Assembly (NCBI GenBank): GCA_024227135.1
Contig: JAAELC010000798.1
Location: 1 to 37,134, forward strand
From: Gammaproteobacteria bacterium
Lineage (GTDB): Bacteria; Pseudomonadota; Gammaproteobacteria; Chromatiales; Chromatiaceae
Reading direction: 5' to 3'
DNA: 37,134 nucleotides
In this document: positions 8,452 through 17,486 of the stretch, piece by piece
Position numbering within the stretch: position 1 is the first letter of the stretch
Layout of the letters: every line of letters starts with the position of its first letter
Notes under the pieces: model-generated
What the model was told of the DNA's origin: nothing
The model's database searches: none
What the model saw: only the letters and a program-made list of their open reading frames with translations
Translations under genes and position numbers: made by a program

Positions 8452-9699
8452 TCAGGAACGGGTTTTAGACGATAAGTTGGCTACCCTGACAGGTGCCGGA
8501 GGATGACTGTCGTGAAACGCTGAGTAGAGCGGGTCCGGGGTCAGGGTGCTGGCGTTCTCTCGATACAGTTTGACCAGCGCCAGTATAAGAGGTTCAGCTC
8601 CGGTCTGTGAAACCGCGTAGTTATCGGCCTCGAACTCGAAGCGGCGGGAGAGATTGGCTGTCAGCGGTTGAAGGAACTGAGTGAATACTGGGGCTGTAAG
8701 CAGAAAAAGCAGCAAGGCTAGTGCATCGGTTGCCCGGTTTACCCCAAGGGCTTGAAAAAACCACATTTGCTGCATCAGCCAACCCAGCAATGCCATTCCA
8801 GCCAGGCTCAGCAGCAGGGAAAGCCCCAGTTGTTTGATAATATGGTGCCGTTTGAAATGGCCCAGTTCGTGGGCCAGTACAGCGATCATCTCTTCCTTAC
8901 TCAGACTCTTGAGCAGGGTGTCAAAGAATACGATGCGTTTGTTTTTACCAAACCCGGTGAAGTAAGCATTGCCGTGGCCAGAGCGTTTTGAACCGTCCAT
9001 AACAAAGATTCCCTTGCTGGTGAAGCCGCATTGTTCCAGCAGACCCATAATTCCACTTTTCAGATCCCCTTCTTCCAGGGGATCGAATTTATTGAACAGG
9101 GGGGCGATAAGCGTGGGATAGAGCCAGGTAATGAGTAAGGTAAAGCCTATCCATACCAGCCAGGCGACGAACCACCAGAGTGTGCCAGCCTCCTGCATCA
9201 GCCACAGAATCGTCCAGATCAGCGGGATACCGAGCGCCATGGCCACAGCAGCCTGGAGTAGTTGGTCCAGGAAGAATCGCTTCAGTGTGGTTCTGTTGAA
9301 ACCGAATCGTTCCTCGAGCACGAAAGTCCGCCACAGGGAGAAGGGCAGATCCACCAGGCTGATGAGGAAAATAGTGGAAAGTATGAGCCCGATTCCGGCT
9401 GTGATGGGGCCAAGGCCGGTGTTTTGCCAGAGCCGGTCCATCAGACTCAGCCCTCCACCCAGTGTCATCAGCATGAGGAGCAGACTGCTGACGAAAAGAT
9501 CGAGTCGACCGATTCCGATCTTGGCCAGTGTGTAATCGGCAGCTTTCTGATGTTCCACCAGGGACACCCGGTCTGAAAAAGGTTGGGGTACCTGGTTACG
9601 ATGCAACCCCACATGCCGGGCATGTCGATTGAGCAGCCATAGCTGGAGTGCCAACCCTAAACCCAGGGCAAACAGAAAAATCAAGGTAAAGTAATGCAT
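8452..9699 (-). CDS. M48 family membrane metalloprotease (Ste24/CAAX protease-like)
   Basis: An integral membrane zinc peptidase of 415 residues. The N-terminal half has about five hydrophobic helices, as in the CAAX prenyl protease N-terminal domain. The catalytic HELGH (H277, E278, H281) is followed by a Lys/Arg/His-rich stretch, further membrane helices, and the third zinc ligand in EFEADNYA (about E357). Length and order match bacterial Ste24-like peptidases, which degrade damaged or unassembled membrane proteins; its substrates here are unknown. The ATG lacks a strong ribosome binding site. The gene is divergent from orn across about 70 bases and precedes the cytochrome gene. Confidence 0.93.
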   Translation of the reverse strand: MHYFTLIFLFALGLGLALQLWLLNRHARHVGLHRNQVPQPFSDRVSLVEHQKAADYTLAKIGIGRLDLFVSSLLLMLMTLGGGLSLMDRLWQNTGLGPITAGIGLILSTIFLISLVDLPFSLWRTFVLEERFGFNRTTLKRFFLDQLLQAAVAMALGIPLIWTILWLMQEAGTLWWFVAWLVWIGFTLLITWLYPTLIAPLFNKFDPLEEGDLKSGIMGLLEQCGFTSKGIFVMDGSKRSGHGNAYFTGFGKNKRIVFFDTLLKSLSKEEMIAVLAHELGHFKRHHIIKQLGLSLLLSLAGMALLGWLMQQMWFFQALGVNRATDALALLLFLLTAPVFTQFLQPLTANLSRRFEFEADNYAVSQTGAEPLILALVKLYRENASTLTPDPLYSAFHDSHPPAPVRVANLSSKTRS

Positions 9700-9772
9700 G
9701 CGGTAAGGATACAGGCTCAGCAGCCCCTCTGCTAGAATAGCCGCACAGAAAGGGACTCCTAAAGGGGGGGGT

Positions 9773-10327
9773 ATGCATCAGGATCCACAGAATCTTATCT
9801 GGATAGACCTCGAGATGACCGGACTTGATCCGGAAAATGATAAGATTATCGAAATTGCCACGGTCATCACCAATGGGTCTTTGGATATCATTGCCGAGGG
9901 CTCCGTGATTGCCATACATCAGACAGATGACACCCTGGCCGGTATGGATGAGTGGAATACCACCCAACATGGCAAATCGGGCCTGACCGAAAGAGTTAAG
10001 AACAGCCATGTGAGCACTGAGACGGCGGAACAGACAACGTTGGACTTCCTGGCACTGCATGTACCGGCAAATACCTCACCCATATGTGGGAACAGCATTT
10101 GCCAGGATCGGCGATTTCTGGCTCGCTACATGCCCCGCCTGGAAAACTATTTTCACTACCGGAACCTGGATGTCAGCACCCTCAAGGAGTTAGCCAGACG
10201 CTGGGCTCCCAAAGTGGCAGAAGGTGTGATCAAGCAAGGTAAACACCTGGCACTGGAAGACATCCGGGATTCGATCAAAGAGCTGAGGCACTATCGAGAG
10301 GTCTTTCTGCGTTTACCTGAATCCTGA
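9773..10327 (+). CDS. orn: Oligoribonuclease
   Basis: A 3'-5' exoribonuclease that degrades 2-5 nucleotide RNAs and pGpG, the last step of c-di-GMP turnover. The 184-residue protein has all DEDDh exonuclease motifs: D12 and E14 in IDLEMTGLD, the aspartate of [10 protein letters not shown], and H158/D163 in HLALEDIRD. Length is normal for the family. The ATG follows a G-rich stretch of eight G that may serve as ribosome binding site. The gene is monocistronic and convergent with the CoA-transferase gene. Its pGpG activity links functionally to the c-di-GMP protein nearby, though the two are not cotranscribed. Confidence 0.97.
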   Translation: MHQDPQNLIWIDLEMTGLDPENDKIIEIATVITNGSLDIIAEGSVIAIHQTDDTLAGMDEWNTTQHGKSGLTERVKNSHVSTETAEQTTLDFLALHVPANTSPICGNSICQDRRFLARYMPRLENYFHYRNLDVSTLKELARRWAPKVAEGVIKQGKHLALEDIRDSIKELRHYREVFLRLPES

Positions 10328-10450
10328 CAATCAGAGATTCCGAATGGTGATCACAGTGGGTTCTTCATGTGGTTGCGGGAGTGACGAATGGAGATGAAGG
10401 TCAGTACCTCCTGTCAACAGTCGAGGGGAATCCTCGATAAACTTTAAGAA

Positions 10451-10607
10451 ACTTCAGGGGTAACTGCTCACCCCCCAGAGATTGCCCCCCATGGGCGGTC
10501 TGTGGAGAAAGTGTCTTTGGCATGGATGCCAAAGCCAAGCCTACAGGCAGCTATTTACGGCGTCTTCTGCAACAGATCGCCCGTGGGGGGTGAGTAGATA
10601 CTTCAGG
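10451..10607 (+). mobile_element. MITE-like element, copy B
   Basis: The element spans about 10460-10601 (142 bp) with ends GTAACTGCTCACCCCCC and GGGGGGTGAGTAGATAC. An 8-bp direct repeat, ACTTCAGG, lies at 10451-10458 and 10600-10607; the right one overlaps the element end by two bases, so the exact duplication is slightly ambiguous. The internal hairpin is CTTTGGCAT-GG-ATGCCAAAG. It is located between convergent orn and the CoA-transferase gene, in the same orientation as copy A. Confidence 0.82.
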
Positions 10608-10612
10608 AAACC

Positions 10613-11752
10613 TTAAGAATTGTCGGAGTTGTGCCAGCAGGGGGCATCCCCCATCTCTTCAGGTTTCGCTGCACAGGAAACAGGGCCATCGTTGATCCAG
10701 GCCGGGTATGAGAGACCGTTGGTATCGATCAGTCCACGTGCTTTGACCTGGGGGTGTTCCGCTACCTTATCCATAGGGGGGATGGCCTCGAAACAACAGT
10801 CGATGCTTGCGAGTCGCTTCTGCCAAAACTCCAGGGATTGAGTGCCGAACATTGTTTGTAACTCTTCAATCAGCTCGGTCTGGGGCAAGGGGTCGTTCTG
10901 ACGGTCCAGCCACTCCGGGTGCTTTACCCCATGACAGAATGCCTGCCAGAACTTGGTTTCCAGAGGGGCCAGGGCGACAAATTTTCCGTCAGCCGTCTCA
11001 TAGATGTTGTAGCAGGCAGCACCACCATTGAGCATTAATCGGCCCCGCTCGGGTTGATGTTCCCAAAGTCCCAGATACTGCCAGGACAGTGCGGATTCAA
11101 GCAGACTGACGTCGATGAATACTCCCTTGTTCGACCTGTTCCGTCCAACCAGTGCTGCCAGTATGCTGTTGACAGCCTGTAAGGCACCGGCATGATCAGC
11201 CAGCGGAGGAAAGGTCATCATGGGGGCGGCAGTGCTTCCAGACAGGCTCAGTGATCCGCTGACGGCACAGTAGGTCAGGTCATGCCCGGCACGGTTTCGG
11301 TAGGGGCCGGTCTGGCCGAAGCCGGACAGGGCGCAGTGAATCAGGGTGTTGTTGATGGCCTCGAGAGCCTGACGTCCGAAGCCAAGCCTTTCCAGCACCC
11401 CGGGTCTGAAGGATTCGAGCAACACATCGGATTCCTGTAACAGTTTCCTCAGTGTCTCTGCTCCTGTTTGATGCTTCAGGTCCAGCCGGCAGACCCGCTT
11501 GCCTCTGTTGAGGTGGCGATAGAACGGGGAAGTCGGTTGAGATCCCCGGTACATGAAACGGCGCATGGGGTCACCGCCGGGCGGCTCGACTTTGATGACA
11601 TCGGCACCCAGGTCTGCGAGTTGTCGAGTGGCGAATGGACCAGGGATATACTGGGAGAGATCCAGTACACGAATTCCAGAGAGGAATTTACCCTGGTCCA
11701 CGACGAGTACTTGCGTTTTTTTCAGGTACGGATTTTCGTCTATCCGGTTCAA
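10613..11752 (-). CDS. CaiB/BaiF family CoA-transferase (AMACR-like)
   Basis: A class III CoA-transferase or alpha-methylacyl-CoA racemase of up to 379 residues. The domain begins near residue 24 (LSGIRVLDLSQYIPGPF), followed by ADLGADVIKVEPPGGDP, ESFRPGVLERLG and the GHDLTY motif, whose D158 matches the conserved catalytic aspartate of the family. The GHD(I/L)xY form is typical of racemase-like members. The called start is a TTG overlapping the PaaK-like stop by four bases; a GTG at residue 18 is also possible. It is the last gene of the acid-uptake operon and probably moves CoA between acids or epimerises a 2-methylacyl-CoA. The substrate is not readable from sequence. Confidence 0.88.
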   Translation of the reverse strand: MNRIDENPYLKKTQVLVVDQGKFLSGIRVLDLSQYIPGPFATRQLADLGADVIKVEPPGGDPMRRFMYRGSQPTSPFYRHLNRGKRVCRLDLKHQTGAETLRKLLQESDVLLESFRPGVLERLGFGRQALEAINNTLIHCALSGFGQTGPYRNRAGHDLTYCAVSGSLSLSGSTAAPMMTFPPLADHAGALQAVNSILAALVGRNRSNKGVFIDVSLLESALSWQYLGLWEHQPERGRLMLNGGAACYNIYETADGKFVALAPLETKFWQAFCHGVKHPEWLDRQNDPLPQTELIEELQTMFGTQSLEFWQKRLASIDCCFEAIPPMDKVAEHPQVKARGLIDTNGLSYPAWINDGPVSCAAKPEEMGDAPCWHNSDNS

Positions 11753-12984
11753 TCATACTTTCGAATATCATCGATGACTTTACCGTCATTAGGCAGGCTT
11801 TCTGGTGGCAACAATTCCACTTCGCCCCGGACTTTGCAGATATCTCTAATACTGTCTGCCAGTGCCTCGCCGAGGGCCTCCGGAGGGCTAGTGACTTCGC
11901 ATCGGAGGGTCATGCTGTCGGCGTTATCCACCCAGTCTACGACAAGGCGTGCTCTTTCGACTTCAGGATGACGCTTGATGATCAGGCTGATCTGGGATGG
12001 ATGGATGAACATCCCACGAACCTTGGCGGTTTGATCCGCACGACCCATCCAGCCCTTGATTCGGCGGTTGGTTCTGCCACAGGGACTCTGACCTGCCATG
12101 ATGGCCGAAAGATCCCCGGTTGCGAACCGGATCAGCGGATAATCGGGATTGAGATTGGTAACGACCACTTCACCGACCTCTCCATCAGCCACTGGATCCC
12201 CGGTCCCGGGTCTCACGATCTCCAGGTATATTCCCTCGTCCACGATCAATCCCTCCCGGGCTTCGGACTCGTAGGCGATGACCCCTAGATCCGCGGTGGC
12301 ATAAAACTGGAAGGCTTGAATGCCACGCCTTGAAAAGCCGTCTCGTAGTGGTGGGGGCAGGGCTTCGCCCCCAACGAGGGCCTTTCCCAGGCTGCTGATG
12401 TCCACGTTCAGTTCTTCGGCTTTTTCCAGGATGATCTTCAGGAACGAAGGGGTACCCACATAGCCATCAGGGTGCAGGTCGCCCATGGTCTGTACCTGCA
12501 GCTCGGTTTGTCCCACGCCACCGGGTATGACGCTGCAACCCAGGGCGTTGGCACCGCTGTCCAGCATCGCCCCTGCCGGCGTGAGATGGTATGAGAAACA
12601 GTTATGGATCAGATCGCCCCCGCGAAACCCCGCTGCATGCAGCGTACGGGCCAGGCGCCAGAAATCCCGTCGTAATGACCCCGGTTCATAGATAGGGCCG
12701 GGTGACGCGAAGATGTGGGTTAAGTCAGATCCGCTGATGGCGGTATAACCTCCGAACGGGGGCGATTGTTTCTGGAGTTCCAGCAGTTCGGATTTGCGGG
12801 TTACCGGCAAACGGGCCACTTCCTGGGGACTGTCGATGGTTTCCGGGTCGATATCCTCCAGCAATCGCGCATAAGCGGCGGTATTGGATTTGGCGTGGGC
12901 TACCTGATCCGCCAGTTGCCGAATCAGCTCTTTTTCCCGTTGGTCAGGATTGCGGGTTTCCAGTGAATCGTAGTATTCAGTCAT
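11749..12984 (-). CDS. PaaK-like AMP-forming acyl-CoA ligase with unusual P-loop
   Basis: A member of the adenylate-forming phenylacetate-CoA ligase-like family, 411 residues from the ATG at 12984 (a GTG lies four codons upstream). It has the PaaK-type middle (VGGEALPPPLRDGF), an ATADLG segment where PaaK has its YGxSE motif, RFATGDLS with the ribose-binding aspartate, and the hinge GRADQTAKVRGMFIHPSQI. Where PaaK has a Ser/Gly/Thr phosphate loop (SSGTTGKPT) this protein reads ASPGPIYEPG, so ATP handling may differ. It overlaps the CoA-transferase gene and lies 81 bases behind livF. It is the second acyl-activating enzyme of the operon; aryl or short-chain acids are plausible substrates. Confidence 0.85.
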   Translation of the reverse strand: MTEYYDSLETRNPDQREKELIRQLADQVAHAKSNTAAYARLLEDIDPETIDSPQEVARLPVTRKSELLELQKQSPPFGGYTAISGSDLTHIFASPGPIYEPGSLRRDFWRLARTLHAAGFRGGDLIHNCFSYHLTPAGAMLDSGANALGCSVIPGGVGQTELQVQTMGDLHPDGYVGTPSFLKIILEKAEELNVDISSLGKALVGGEALPPPLRDGFSRRGIQAFQFYATADLGVIAYESEAREGLIVDEGIYLEIVRPGTGDPVADGEVGEVVVTNLNPDYPLIRFATGDLSAIMAGQSPCGRTNRRIKGWMGRADQTAKVRGMFIHPSQISLIIKRHPEVERARLVVDWVDNADSMTLRCEVTSPPEALGEALADSIRDICKVRGEVELLPPESLPNDGKVIDDIRKYD

Positions 12985-13037
12985 GATTGGTGCCACTTAA
13001 CAGGTGTTGAGTACTGAGGACCGAGAACCCAGAATTC

Positions 13038-13058
13038 AGGACCTGGGTCCTAGGTCCT
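13038..13058. repeat. Tandem/inverted GGTCCT motif
   Basis: AGGACC, a two-base spacer, GGTCCT, one base, then GGTCCT again, in the short spacer between livF and the PaaK-like gene. The first two halves can form a small hairpin. No T tract follows. It may be an RNA processing or stability element within the operon, or simple-sequence drift. Confidence 0.35.
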
Positions 13059-13065
13059 ATCTAAC

Positions 13066-13881
13066 CTAAGTCAGCCAGCGCTTGCGCCGCCGATAGTGTT
13101 TGACGTCCCGGAAGCTCTTACGGCCCTCGCTGGACAGTCCGAGATAGAACTCCTTGACGTCTTCGTTTTCGCTCAGTTCCCCGGCATTCCCTTCCATCAC
13201 CACACGTCCGTTTTCCATGATGTAACCGTAGTCGGAATAGCGCAATGCCACGTTGGTGTTCTGTTCGGCCAGGAGTAAGCTTACCCCCTCGTTCTGATTG
13301 AGTTTCCTGACGATTTCAAAAATCTCCTCGACCAGTTGGGGAGCCAGTCCCATGGAGGGTTCATCGAGCAGGATCATTTCCGGCCGGGCCATCAGTGCAC
13401 GGCCAATGGCGCACATCTGCTGTTCACCGCCCGAGGTGTATCCAGCCTGGCTGGATCGGCGTTCGTACAGTCTGGGGAAGTAGTCATAGACCATCTTCAT
13501 ATCCCTGGCGATCGCCTTGCGCCCGTCTTTGCGGGTATACGCACCGGTCAACAGGTTTTCCTCGATGGACAGATGCTCGAAACAGTGGCGGCCCTCCATG
13601 ACCTGGATCACCCCGCGCTTCACCAGATCGGCGGGATTCAGGGAATCCACCACCTCGCCCTTGTACTCGATACTGCCCTTGGTGACATCGCCACGCTCCG
13701 CGCCCAGCAGGTTGGAGATGGCTTTGAGGGTCGTGGATTTTCCAGCACCGTTTGCCCCGAGCAGAGCAACGATACTGCCTTTGGGGACTTCGAGGGAAAC
13801 CCCCTTGAGCACCAGAATAACGTGATCGTAGATCACTTCGACGTTGTTGACCTGTAAGAAATTCTCGGTTGAATCTGTCAT
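13066..13881 (-). CDS. livF: Branched-chain-type ABC transporter ATPase LivF
   Basis: One of two cytoplasmic ATPases of a HAAT-type importer, 271 residues. Walker A is GANGAGKST (42-50), the signature is SGGEQQ (about 148), and Walker B is ILLDEP (about 169), followed by the D-loop and switch regions (LLAEQN). The frame is open up to 14142, but that part overlaps the upstream binding-protein gene out of frame; homology begins at the ATG at 13881 (MTDSTENFLQ). The C-terminus is extended and basic (RRRKRW). It sits between the binding protein and the PaaK-like ligase in the operon. Confidence 0.93.
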   Translation of the reverse strand: MTDSTENFLQVNNVEVIYDHVILVLKGVSLEVPKGSIVALLGANGAGKSTTLKAISNLLGAERGDVTKGSIEYKGEVVDSLNPADLVKRGVIQVMEGRHCFEHLSIEENLLTGAYTRKDGRKAIARDMKMVYDYFPRLYERRSSQAGYTSGGEQQMCAIGRALMARPEMILLDEPSMGLAPQLVEEIFEIVRKLNQNEGVSLLLAEQNTNVALRYSDYGYIMENGRVVMEGNAGELSENEDVKEFYLGLSSEGRKSFRDVKHYRRRKRWLT

Positions 13882-13969
13882 GCCGTGCCCATGGGTTAGT
13901 GTGGTTTCCGGAAGGCAGCCGGGATGGGGTACATCCCGACTGCATCTGGGTAGATCAAAGGGCCATGGT

Positions 13970-15298
13970 TCAGCCGCAAGGTCTTGGCGTGATGCCCTTC
14001 TCTTTGGCGTACTGAGCTGCCGAAGCCTCATACATGGCGCGCAACATCTTGGAATTCGGCGAGATCCAGTCGCTGATGGCCTTCCACTGCTTTCCGTCCC
14101 ATTGGGTAACCTTGGCGCGACCTTTGCCCAGGTGATCCACACAGCTAAGTTCGATAGGATCGAACAGCCCGTCTGCCCCGATCTCTTTCAACCGATCCTC
14201 GGTGATACTCAGACGATCCAGGGCCCAGGCCACCTGTTCACCGGTCACCGGTTTGTTGCCGTAATGATTCATGGCGGCTTGCAAGGCTTCTGTCAGAATC
14301 AATGCGCTTTGCAGTCCTCGGTTGTAAGCCACTTCACCGGTCTGCTCTGCTGATTTGGCAGAACCTTTACCCTTGGCGTACAGCTCATTCTTGATCTGCT
14401 GGTGTACACCGAAATCGGAGCCCACACCGTTGAACTGGAGAGACTTGTAACCCTTCGCGGCCTTACCGGCAGGGATCATGTCTGCATCATTTCCAGACCA
14501 CCAGACACCAATGAACTTGTCACGTGGGAAACCCACTGCGGCGGCCTCTTTGATCGCGGTGGCATTCATAACACCCCAACCCCACATCAGTACATAGTCA
14601 GGACGCAGTTGTCGACCAATTTTCAGCCAGGTTGCTTTTTGCTCAAGTCCGGGATGGGGGACAGGAAACTTGGAAAACTTAAAGCCATGTTCCGATGCCA
14701 GCGCCTCCAGCGTCCTTATAGGCTCCTTACCATACGCCGAATCGTGATAGACCAACGCGATCTTCTTCCCTTTCAGCTTGCCGTAGCCCCCTTCCTGGCT
14801 GGCGACGTAGTTGATAGCGATGTCGGCACCACCCCAGTAGGTTGCAGGCGGTACGAACACATAGGGGAAAATTCTGCCGTCGGCAGCATCGGCCCGGCCG
14901 TAACCGGAGGTAATCAACGGTATCTTGTCGGCGACAACCCGATCGAGGAGTGCGTAGGTGATACCGGTGGACAATGGCATGACTGCCGGCATGCCGGTGC
15001 TTCCCTTGTTCTTCAGGCGCTCGTAGCACTCAACACCCTTATCGGTATTGTAGGCGGTGTCGCACTCCTCCAATGACAGTTTGACACCGTTGATCCCCCC
15101 ATCCCGCTCATTGAGCAGGTTGATGTAGTCTGCGAATCCATCCGCCCAGGGAATTCCCCCCGGTGCGTAGGGGCCGGTTCGGTACACCAGAGATCCGATA
15201 AACTGACTGTCTGCCGCAAACGCCGTTGAGGCGCCTGCCAGACTACCGGCTATCAGGGCAGTGGCAATGATATGGGTGCTAGCTTTTCTTATATTCAC
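13970..15298 (-). CDS. Periplasmic substrate-binding protein of the HAAT transporter
   Basis: A type I periplasmic binding protein (Peripla_BP_6 class), 442 residues. The GTG at 15298 has GGAGG ten bases upstream and opens a clean signal peptide (NIRK, hydrophobic 9-22, cleavage near AFA-AD at 28). The frame extends further upstream without homology. The mature part has the expected two-lobe pattern, including the N-terminal GPYAPGG segment. LivK of E. coli is about 370 residues, so this is a longer member, like those of proteobacterial aromatic or carboxylic acid uptake clusters. It delivers ligand to LivH/LivM. Ligand identity is inferred only from the acyl-CoA ligase neighbours. Confidence 0.9.
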   Translation of the reverse strand: MNIRKASTHIIATALIAGSLAGASTAFAADSQFIGSLVYRTGPYAPGGIPWADGFADYINLLNERDGGINGVKLSLEECDTAYNTDKGVECYERLKNKGSTGMPAVMPLSTGITYALLDRVVADKIPLITSGYGRADAADGRIFPYVFVPPATYWGGADIAINYVASQEGGYGKLKGKKIALVYHDSAYGKEPIRTLEALASEHGFKFSKFPVPHPGLEQKATWLKIGRQLRPDYVLMWGWGVMNATAIKEAAAVGFPRDKFIGVWWSGNDADMIPAGKAAKGYKSLQFNGVGSDFGVHQQIKNELYAKGKGSAKSAEQTGEVAYNRGLQSALILTEALQAAMNHYGNKPVTGEQVAWALDRLSITEDRLKEIGADGLFDPIELSCVDHLGKGRAKVTQWDGKQWKAISDWISPNSKMLRAMYEASAAQYAKEKGITPRPCG

Positions 15299-15375
15299 TC
15301 TTCTTAATCCTCCAGTTGGAACAAAACAGCTATCGCTTGCGGATAACAAAGTACTTTATTGGTGGTTTACTATGA

Positions 15376-16455
15376 CTAATAAGGAAACGGCCAGAGCCGC
15401 AGTTTTTCTTTCAATATCTGCCATAGACGCGCGAGTCCATGGGGTTCGACGATGAGAAAGAAGATGATCAGCGCACCGAAAACCATGAATTCGATGTGCG
15501 AGATGAGATCGACCGATATGTTGAATCCGAACATGGCAGGTGCGTTGCTTAGAAATATCGGCAGCAGCACGATGAATGCAGCCCCCAGAAAAGCGCCCAT
15601 GATGGATCCCAGCCCGCCAATAATAATCATAAAGAGAATCTGAAACGAACGGTTTACATCGAAGGCGAGGGGTTCAACCGAGCCGGTGTGAACGAATGCC
15701 CAGAGTGCACCAGCGATACCGCAGAGAAATGAACTGTAGGCAAAGGCTTTGAGCTTGGTGGGGAGCATCTTGATACCGATGATTTCGGCGGCAATATCCA
15801 TGTCCCTGACCGCCATCCATTCACGCCCGATGTTGGAACGAACCAGGTTTTTGGTCATCAGCGCAAAGAACACCACCAGGGAAAGGGTAAACAGATACTT
15901 GGCGACCGGTGTGGCGTAGGGGCCGGTGACGAAATTATCACCGAACACCGTCATGGGGGGGGCTGAGATAACTCCGGATGAGCTGTAATTGGTAAACCAC
16001 CCGAATTTATTGAACATCCAGATCAGAAAAAACTGGGAGGCGAGGGTGGCTACCGCAAGGTAAAACCCCTTGATACGCAACGAAGGTATACCAAAGAGGA
16101 TACCGACTCCTGCAGCAATCAGACCGGACATCAGCATGACGACGACGATGTGCAGTTCAGGAAAAGCGATGGCGATTTTGTAGGCGGCAAAAGCGCCGGT
16201 CGCCATGAAACCACCGGTACCCAGACTCAATTGGCCTGCATAGCCGGTGAGCACGTTCAGCCCCAGCGCCGCAAGTGACAGGATCAGAAAGGGCAGCATG
16301 ATGGTGCCCAGCCAGTACTCGCTGGAAATGACCGGTATGACCAGAAAAGCGATGGCCATGATGGCCCACATGAACCAGTTGTCCTGGCGTATGGACAAGA
16401 TGGCCTGGTCTTTCTGATACGAGGTTTTGAACTCGCCTGCTTCGCGATAAATCAT
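15376..16455 (-). CDS. livM: HAAT-type ABC transporter permease LivM
   Basis: An inner-membrane permease of 359 residues from the ATG at 16455. A GAGAGG sequence at the end of livH provides the ribosome binding site and the livH stop is four bases away, so translation is probably coupled. It has a LivM-type order of hydrophobic helices, the GYAGQLSLGTGGFMATGAF segment and the conserved cytoplasmic loop (REWMAVRDMDIAAEIIG). The frame is open upstream into livH, without homology. It forms the channel with LivH. Confidence 0.93.
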   Translation of the reverse strand: MIYREAGEFKTSYQKDQAILSIRQDNWFMWAIMAIAFLVIPVISSEYWLGTIMLPFLILSLAALGLNVLTGYAGQLSLGTGGFMATGAFAAYKIAIAFPELHIVVVMLMSGLIAAGVGILFGIPSLRIKGFYLAVATLASQFFLIWMFNKFGWFTNYSSSGVISAPPMTVFGDNFVTGPYATPVAKYLFTLSLVVFFALMTKNLVRSNIGREWMAVRDMDIAAEIIGIKMLPTKLKAFAYSSFLCGIAGALWAFVHTGSVEPLAFDVNRSFQILFMIIIGGLGSIMGAFLGAAFIVLLPIFLSNAPAMFGFNISVDLISHIEFMVFGALIIFFLIVEPHGLARLWQILKEKLRLWPFPY

Positions 16456-16459
16456 AGTT

Positions 16460-17452
16460 TCATACCCTCTCGATGATCTTTTCGCCGAACAGTCCCTGAG
16501 GACGAAATACGAGGAAAGCCAGTGCCAGCATATAGGCAAACCAGTCTTCGATGCCTCCACCTATCAGCGGGGCAATGAAGACTTCCGCGATTTTCTCACC
16601 GGCTCCGATAATCAATCCCCCGACAATGGCACCAGGGACAGAAGTAAACCCACCGAGTATCAGAACCGGCAGTGCTTTCAGTGCAATCAACGCCAGGGAA
16701 AACTGAACACCCAGCTTGCTGCCCCACATGATGCCGGCCACCAGTGCGACGATACCGGCTACTGCCCAGACGATGACCCAGATGTGCTTCAGAGGAATAC
16801 CCACACTCAGTGCTGCCTGGTGGTCGTCGGCCACAGCCCGCAGGGCACGTCCTATGCGGGTGTACTGGAAAAAAAGCGCCAGGGTGATCACCAGCACACC
16901 GGCAATCAATGCAGCGATCAGATCAAAGTCGTTGATCAGAATTTTTCCGTCGAAATAAAATCCGGGTTCGCTGGGAATGCCCAAGTCCAGGATCTTGACT
17001 TCCGATCCCCAGATGGTCTGCCCGAAGCCGTCGAGAAAGTAAGTGATTCCGATAGTGGCCATAAACAGGATGATGTGTTCCTGATTCACCAGGGGACGAA
17101 GCACCACCCGCTCGATGACAACAGCCAGTATCAGCATGACCACCAGCGTCATGACAATGGCGAGCCACATGGGAAGTCCCAGTTCGTTCAAACCGACCAG
17201 GGTCAGTGCCGAGAAGAGCACCATGGCGCCCTGGGCAAAATTGAAGACCCCCGATGCCTTGAATATGAGCACGAAACCCAGCGCGACCAGAGAATACATC
17301 ACCCCGGCAAGCAGTCCACCGATGGCGACTTCGAAAAAGAAAGGCCACTCGAAGAAAATCTCTTCGGACAGTTGCCCGGTAACCCATGGAATCGCCACCA
17401 TGAGAAACAGTGTGGCGATGAAAATGTACATTACATCACGCTCGATGCGCAT
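16460..17452 (-). CDS. livH: HAAT-type ABC transporter permease LivH
   Basis: An inner-membrane permease of 330 residues. About eight hydrophobic helices are visible, with the typical LivH stretch GVMYSLVALGFVLIFKASGV followed by FNFAQGAM, the coupling loop (RIGRALRAVADDHQAALSVGI), and the C-terminal GGFTSVPGAIVGGLIIGAGE. AGGAG lies seven bases before the ATG at 17452. It is spaced 34 bases from livG and abuts livM. It partners with LivM to form the translocation path. Confidence 0.94.
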   Translation of the reverse strand: MRIERDVMYIFIATLFLMVAIPWVTGQLSEEIFFEWPFFFEVAIGGLLAGVMYSLVALGFVLIFKASGVFNFAQGAMVLFSALTLVGLNELGLPMWLAIVMTLVVMLILAVVIERVVLRPLVNQEHIILFMATIGITYFLDGFGQTIWGSEVKILDLGIPSEPGFYFDGKILINDFDLIAALIAGVLVITLALFFQYTRIGRALRAVADDHQAALSVGIPLKHIWVIVWAVAGIVALVAGIMWGSKLGVQFSLALIALKALPVLILGGFTSVPGAIVGGLIIGAGEKIAEVFIAPLIGGGIEDWFAYMLALAFLVFRPQGLFGEKIIERV

Positions 17453-17486
17453 CCCATGTCTCCTCTGTTAAGGGCTCTGACGAGCC

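Noticed and set aside
11635-12288. Plus-strand reading of 217 codons opposite the PaaK-like ligase
   Set aside because: Shadow of the minus-strand CoA ligase gene; no domain seen.
13882-14142. N-terminal extension of LivF by 87 residues
   Set aside because: Overlaps the binding-protein gene in another frame, and LivF homology begins at the ATG at 13881.
14402-15076. Plus-strand reading of 224 codons opposite the binding protein
   Set aside because: Lies wholly inside a clear gene on the other strand, with no ribosome binding site or motif.
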